Origin: Bacteroidota bacterium | GTDB taxonomy: Bacteria; Bacteroidota; Bacteroidia; Chitinophagales; Chitinophagaceae | Assembly (NCBI GenBank): GCA_023430465.1 | Contig: JAEZAM010000106.1 | Span: 1-9,435 of the forward strand | Direction of reading: 5' to 3' | Length of the DNA stretch: 9,435 bases | Shown here: positions 7,284 through 9,435 of the stretch, one piece after another | Numbering within the stretch: the stretch's first letter is position 1 | How the letters are laid out: each line of letters starts with the position of its first letter | Program-made: the position numbers and the translations under genes | Notes under the pieces: model-generated | Seen by the model: only the letters and a program-made list of their open reading frames with translations | What the model was told of the DNA's origin: nothing | The model's database searches: none

Positions 7284-7955
7284 ATGAGAGCGCGAAACAA
7301 CATGCCAGGGCGATTTACTTTCAAGAAGGTGGGCCGATATTTTATCCAGGGCTTGCTGATACTGGCGCCGATAGCATTGACGGTTTGGGCGGTCATCACT
7401 GTGTTCAATTTTATCGACGGCATTCTCCCCAACCTGATCAATAATCTTTTTCCTTCGTTGCTTGATCACGATGCCCGGGGCAATCCGAAAAAAATTCCCG
7501 GTCTTGGCTTTGTGGTCATTATACTGTTCGTGGTGTTTGTTGGGTGGATCAGTTCATACTTTGTGATGGGCAGCCTGATCAGCCTGTTTGATTCCTGGCT
7601 GGAGCGAACGCCCGGTATTAAGTTTATTTATACGTCGATCAAAGATTTCTTTGAAGCTTTTGCGGGAGATAAGCGCAAGTTCAGCAAGGCTGTGCTGGCA
7701 AATGTATTTTCAGCAGATGTCTGGATCGTTGGCTTTCTGACGGATGAAGAAATGCAGAAATTCGACTTGGGTGCCGACAAGGTTGCGGTGTATGTTCCGC
7801 AGGCATACAATTTTGCGGGGCAATTGTACATTCTTCCGAGGGAGAAGGTCCGTCACATTGACCAGATCAATTCCGGGGATGCGATGAAGTATGCGGTGAC
7901 GGGCGGTGTGGTGGACCTGGAGGAAGAAAACAATCCGGCAGGAAAGGGGAATTAG
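7284..7955 (+). CDS. DUF502 family integral membrane protein
   Basis: Predicted inner-membrane protein of 223 residues, family function unknown. Two transmembrane helices are visible at about 20-45 (YFIQGLLILAPIALTVWAVI) and 72-98 (PGLGFVVIILFVVFVGWISS), separated by a loop of about 25 residues. The C-terminal half, about 105-210, is soluble and carries the family's conserved features: RTPGIKFIYTSIKDFFEAF at 108-126, VPQAYNFAGQLYILP at 171-185, and a TGG near 206-208. The start is ATG at 7284. Met7 (7302) is an alternative that would leave a shorter basic n-region before FTFKKVGRYF. It is transcribed divergently from the efflux operon with 139 bp between start codons, and lies 80 bp upstream of the hydrolase gene on the same strand. 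Nothing ties it functionally to the pump. The family assignment is firm; a role is not assigned. Confidence 0.9.
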   Translation: MRARNNMPGRFTFKKVGRYFIQGLLILAPIALTVWAVITVFNFIDGILPNLINNLFPSLLDHDARGNPKKIPGLGFVVIILFVVFVGWISSYFVMGSLISLFDSWLERTPGIKFIYTSIKDFFEAFAGDKRKFSKAVLANVFSADVWIVGFLTDEEMQKFDLGADKVAVYVPQAYNFAGQLYILPREKVRHIDQINSGDAMKYAVTGGVVDLEEENNPAGKGN

Positions 7956-7995
7956 CTGCCTTGCCTGGTTAAAAAACCGGTAACTCTCCGTTTAA

Positions 7996-8017
7996 GCATC
8001 ATTACTGCCGATGATGC
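7996..8017. repeat. Inverted repeat between the DUF502 and hydrolase genes
   Basis: GCATCAT (7996-8002) and ATGATGC (8011-8017) are perfect 7-bp arms around an 8-nt loop. Two further A-T pairs form beyond one bulged C. It lies 40 bp after the DUF502 stop and 18 bp before the GTG start of the hydrolase gene. There is no T tract, so it is not a standard terminator. It may be an operator or a leader hairpin. Confidence 0.4.
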
Positions 8018-8035
8018 CTTACCGACATTTGCGTC

Positions 8036-9001
8036 GTGGGGCTGCTAAGGATATCCATATTATTCATCATTCTGACAGGTTGTTGTTCTGCGCTGCATGC
8101 CTGGGGATTTTATGGTCACCGGAAGATCAACTACTGTGCAGTTTTTCTTCTTCCGCCGCAGATGATGATTTTTTACAAGCCGGCCGTCGGGTATCTTGAG
8201 GAGCATGCCGTAGATCCCGATAAGCGTCGATATGCCGTGAAAAATGAAGCGCCGCGGCATTACATCGACCTGGACCATTATGGTTCCTTTCCATACGATT
8301 CATTGCCGCGCTCGTGGGCGGCTGCGCTCGCAAAATATGGTGCCGATACATTACAGGCCTATGGCATTGTACCCTGGTGGTTACAGATCATGGCATCGAG
8401 GCTAAGGAATGCTTTCCTGGCTAAGGACAGGAACCGCATACTGCGGCTATCCGCCGAGCTGGGTCATTATATCGCAGACGCGCACGTACCATTACATGCC
8501 ACGAGAAATCACAATGGTCAGTATACGGGCCAGCGTGGCATTCATGGCTTCTGGGAAAGCCGCATACCGGAATTGCTGGCAGAGAAAGAGTGGGATTTTG
8601 TTATAGGCAAAGCAGCCTATCTTCCCAATACCTCGCAGTATATGTGGCAGCGTATTATGGAAAGTGGTGTAGCGGCAGACAGCGTGCTTCGGTTGGAGCG
8701 GGAGTTGGCCGCATCGTTTCCTCCGGATCAGCGATTTGCCTTTGAGGAAAGGAATGGTGTACTGCTGCGCCAGTATTCGACAGCCTATACAATAGCTTAC
8801 GATGCGGTAATGAAAGGGATGGTGGAAAGACGCATGCGCCAGTCGGTCTATGCGGTGGCTTGCTTCTGGTATACCTGCTGGGTCAATGCCGGGCAGCCGG
8901 ACCTCGGGAAGTTACTGGGCGAGCGTCCTGACCCTGTCGCTGACGAAGCTTTCGAACGGCTTAACCAGGCATGGCAGTCGGGAGGCGGTGGGGAGCATTA
9001 G
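8036..9001 (+). CDS. Secreted zinc-dependent phospholipase C / S1-P1 nuclease-like hydrolase
   Basis: Predicted exported hydrolase of 321 residues. After a signal peptide (1-22, cleavage after LHA) the mature protein would begin with Trp23, as in Bacillus phospholipase C and P1 nuclease, where the terminal Trp binds zinc. All nine expected ligand positions are present: W23, H28, D60, H75, H144, D148, H154, H170 and E174. Several spacings equal those of P1 (Trp-His 5, Asp-His 15, His-Asp 4, Asp-His 6), while the last acidic ligand is Glu as in phospholipase C. Key motifs are WGFYGHRKIN, HYIDLD and LGHYIADAHVPLH. Substrate (phospholipid or nucleic acid) cannot be decided; by overall look I favour the zinc-dependent phospholipase C family. 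The start is GTG: an in-frame TGA at 8012-8014 blocks an earlier one, and no ATG precedes the signal peptide. L-T-G-C at 13-16 also reads as a lipobox, which conflicts with a free Trp. The role in the neighbourhood is unknown. Confidence 0.88.
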   Translation: MGLLRISILFIILTGCCSALHAWGFYGHRKINYCAVFLLPPQMMIFYKPAVGYLEEHAVDPDKRRYAVKNEAPRHYIDLDHYGSFPYDSLPRSWAAALAKYGADTLQAYGIVPWWLQIMASRLRNAFLAKDRNRILRLSAELGHYIADAHVPLHATRNHNGQYTGQRGIHGFWESRIPELLAEKEWDFVIGKAAYLPNTSQYMWQRIMESGVAADSVLRLERELAASFPPDQRFAFEERNGVLLRQYSTAYTIAYDAVMKGMVERRMRQSVYAVACFWYTCWVNAGQPDLGKLLGERPDPVADEAFERLNQAWQSGGGGEH

Positions 9002-9048
9002 GTTGCATCCCAAATCATCGAGCATACTGGCATTCCGACATAGGGCCC

Positions 9049-9142
9049 TTCGACCCTTCGACAGGCGCACTTCGACAGGCTCAGCGCAACCAGGGCAAGT
9101 ACGCCTATTCGCTTCGTTCCCTTCGACACGCTCAGGGCGAGC
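9049..9142. repeat. Interspersed TTCGACA-type repeats
   Basis: TTCGAC occurs four times (9049, 9057, 9071, 9122), three of them as TTCGACA. The copies at 9071-9091 and 9122-9142 match at 17 of 21 positions and share TTCGACA, GCTCAG and GC blocks. Similar CTTCGACA...GCTCAG sequences are, to my knowledge, common as dispersed intergenic repeats in several bacterial groups. No coding potential is evident. Confidence 0.65.
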
Positions 9143-9167
9143 GGCTACTCAGGGACCTGGGCGTACT
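9098..9167. repeat. Nested palindromic repeat, three-tier hairpin
   Basis: Three concentric pairs of arms are perfect: AGTACGCC 9098-9105 with GGCGTACT 9160-9167; TCCCT 9118-9122 with AGGGA 9151-9155; CGCTC 9129-9133 with GAGCG 9139-9143. The whole can fold as one imperfect stem of about 70 nt with interior loops. It contains one of the TTCGACA repeats in its left arm. It looks like a REP-like palindromic unit, although no family is recognised. Confidence 0.55.
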
Positions 9168-9180
9168 CTACCAATTAAAG

Positions 9181-9236
9181 ATCCAGCATCCAGTCATCCA
9201 GCTATCCAGCATCAAGCATCCAGCTATCGCATCCAT
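9181..9236. repeat. Degenerate tandem heptamer array (ATCCAGC)
   Basis: Heptamer units ATCCAGC at 9181, 9196, 9204 and 9218 alternate with variants ATCCAGT (9188) and ATCAAGC (9211) and decayed units ATCGC (9226) and ATCCAT (9231). Single extra C or T bases at 9195, 9203 and 9225 change the spacing. Eight units are recognisable. The mixed 7- and 8-bp register suggests a decayed simple repeat made by slippage; it is not a CRISPR, since there are no unique spacers. Confidence 0.75.
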
Positions 9237-9260
9237 CTGTCTCGTATCAGTCACTCTCTT

Positions 9261-9285
9261 CCTCTTTTTTTTAAAAAAAAAGAGG
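9261..9285. repeat. AT-rich perfect palindrome, C2TCT8-A9GAGG
   Basis: CCTC plus eight T's (9261-9272) is followed directly by nine A's plus GAGG (9273-9285). The arms pair perfectly over 12 bp with at most one unpaired A at the turn. A second run of eight A's follows at 9287-9294. In neither direction is the stem followed by a U tract, so it is not a normal intrinsic terminator. Such a palindrome could extrude as a cruciform or reflect a dispersed repeat. Confidence 0.65.
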
Positions 9286-9315
9286 CAAAAAAAACTGCGC
9301 TCGGATCCAATGGGG

Positions 9316-9434
9316 GAATACGGCATAGTGATGCGCTAAAGCTGACGATGGCGCTTCGCACGGTAAGTTTATTCAGTTATAGTTTCCGGGCGCCCGCCAG
9401 CTTTGCCTTCGGCCGCGCATGTTATGCCGTATTC
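9316..9434. repeat. Large nested inverted repeat at right edge, possible MITE-like or RNA element
   Basis: The outer arms GAATACGGCATA (9316-9327) and TATGCCGTATTC (9423-9434) are a perfect 12-bp inverted repeat. Inside them ATGCGC (9331-9336) pairs with GCGCAT (9415-9420), AAAGCTG (9338-9344) with CAGCTTT (9398-9404), and GGCGC (9350-9354) with GCGCC (9390-9394). The inner part also holds the 10-bp palindrome CGGGCGCCCG (9387-9396), which offers an alternative fold. In total about 30 bp pair within 119 bp. No long open frame is present. It could be a small non-autonomous mobile element with terminal inverted repeats, a dispersed palindromic repeat, or a structured RNA. The window ends one base after the right arm, so target-site duplications cannot be judged. 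Confidence 0.65.
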
Positions 9435-9435
9435 T

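Larger units (their letters stand above)
9002..9435. other. Gene-free, repeat-rich right flank
   Basis: No open frame here has a credible start, composition or recognisable product. The 434 bp contain at least five distinct repeat structures in succession, listed separately. No clear terminator for the hydrolase gene was found, and no tRNA or familiar RNA gene was recognised. The mixture of unrelated repeats suggests an intergenic stretch that tolerates or attracts small non-coding elements. Confidence 0.6.

Noticed and set aside
7965..7982. Small hairpin GGTT-AACC after the DUF502 stop as a terminator
   Set aside because: The stem is about 6 bp with a G-T pair and has no T tract behind it; too weak to call.
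8011..8199. ATG-initiated frame MMPYRHLRRG as an alternative N-terminus for the hydrolase
   Set aside because: It is in a different frame. The GTG frame gives a perfect signal peptide followed by the conserved Trp, so no frameshift needs to be assumed.
9181..9236. Possible CRISPR array
   Set aside because: Units are only 7 bp and adjoin each other without spacers, so this is a simple tandem repeat.
9261..9285. AT palindrome as the intrinsic terminator of the hydrolase gene
   Set aside because: It lies 260 bp past the stop, has no U tract after the stem in either direction, and repeats intervene. Kept only as a repeat.
8971..9339. Open frame of 122 codons running from the hydrolase 3' end across the repeats
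   Set aside because: Its sequence consists of translated repeats and poly-A lysines, and it overlaps the true gene end. No family resemblance.

Overview
The window looks like a chromosomal segment of a Bacteroidota bacterium, most plausibly a Chitinophagaceae-like genus (inference). The grounds are: a promoter matching the Bacteroidota housekeeping pattern TTTG-N19-TAnnTTTG; no Shine-Dalgarno sequences ahead of the genes, only AT-rich leaders; a lipoprotein membrane-fusion subunit; an RND permease of nearly 1200 residues with extra hydrophobic segments; and a secreted zinc phospholipase C/S1-P1-like protein of a type I associate with Bacteroidota.

Layout. Positions 1-276 are intergenic: a bidirectional-looking hairpin terminator at the left edge, and a terminator for the large leftward operon at 221-253. 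From 7144 down to 277 on the minus strand lies a four-gene operon: TetR-family regulator, TolC-like outer-membrane factor, periplasmic adaptor lipoprotein and RND permease. The first two genes overlap by 8 bp, and the next gaps are 19 and 62 bp. Together they encode a complete tripartite efflux pump with its own regulator. A 32-bp near-perfect operator (two 11-bp arms) sits on the operon promoter, so the regulator very probably represses its own transcript and the pump with it until a ligand is bound. Divergently, on the plus strand, are a two-helix DUF502 membrane protein (7284-7955) and a secreted metal-dependent hydrolase with all nine zinc-ligand positions of the phospholipase C/P1 nuclease fold (8036-9001, GTG start).

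From 9002 to the right edge (434 bp) I see no gene. The stretch is packed with different kinds of repeat: TTCGACA-containing copies, a nested hairpin, degenerate ATCCAGC heptamers, an AT-rich perfect palindrome, and a nested inverted repeat of about 119 bp whose outer arm ends one base before the window edge.

The coding part is a well-known type of system in standard order. I do not see a convincing undescribed protein system. The least explained material is the repeat-rich right flank. Smaller points of interest are the operator/promoter geometry, the permease topology, and the lipobox-versus-N-terminal-Trp conflict in the hydrolase.
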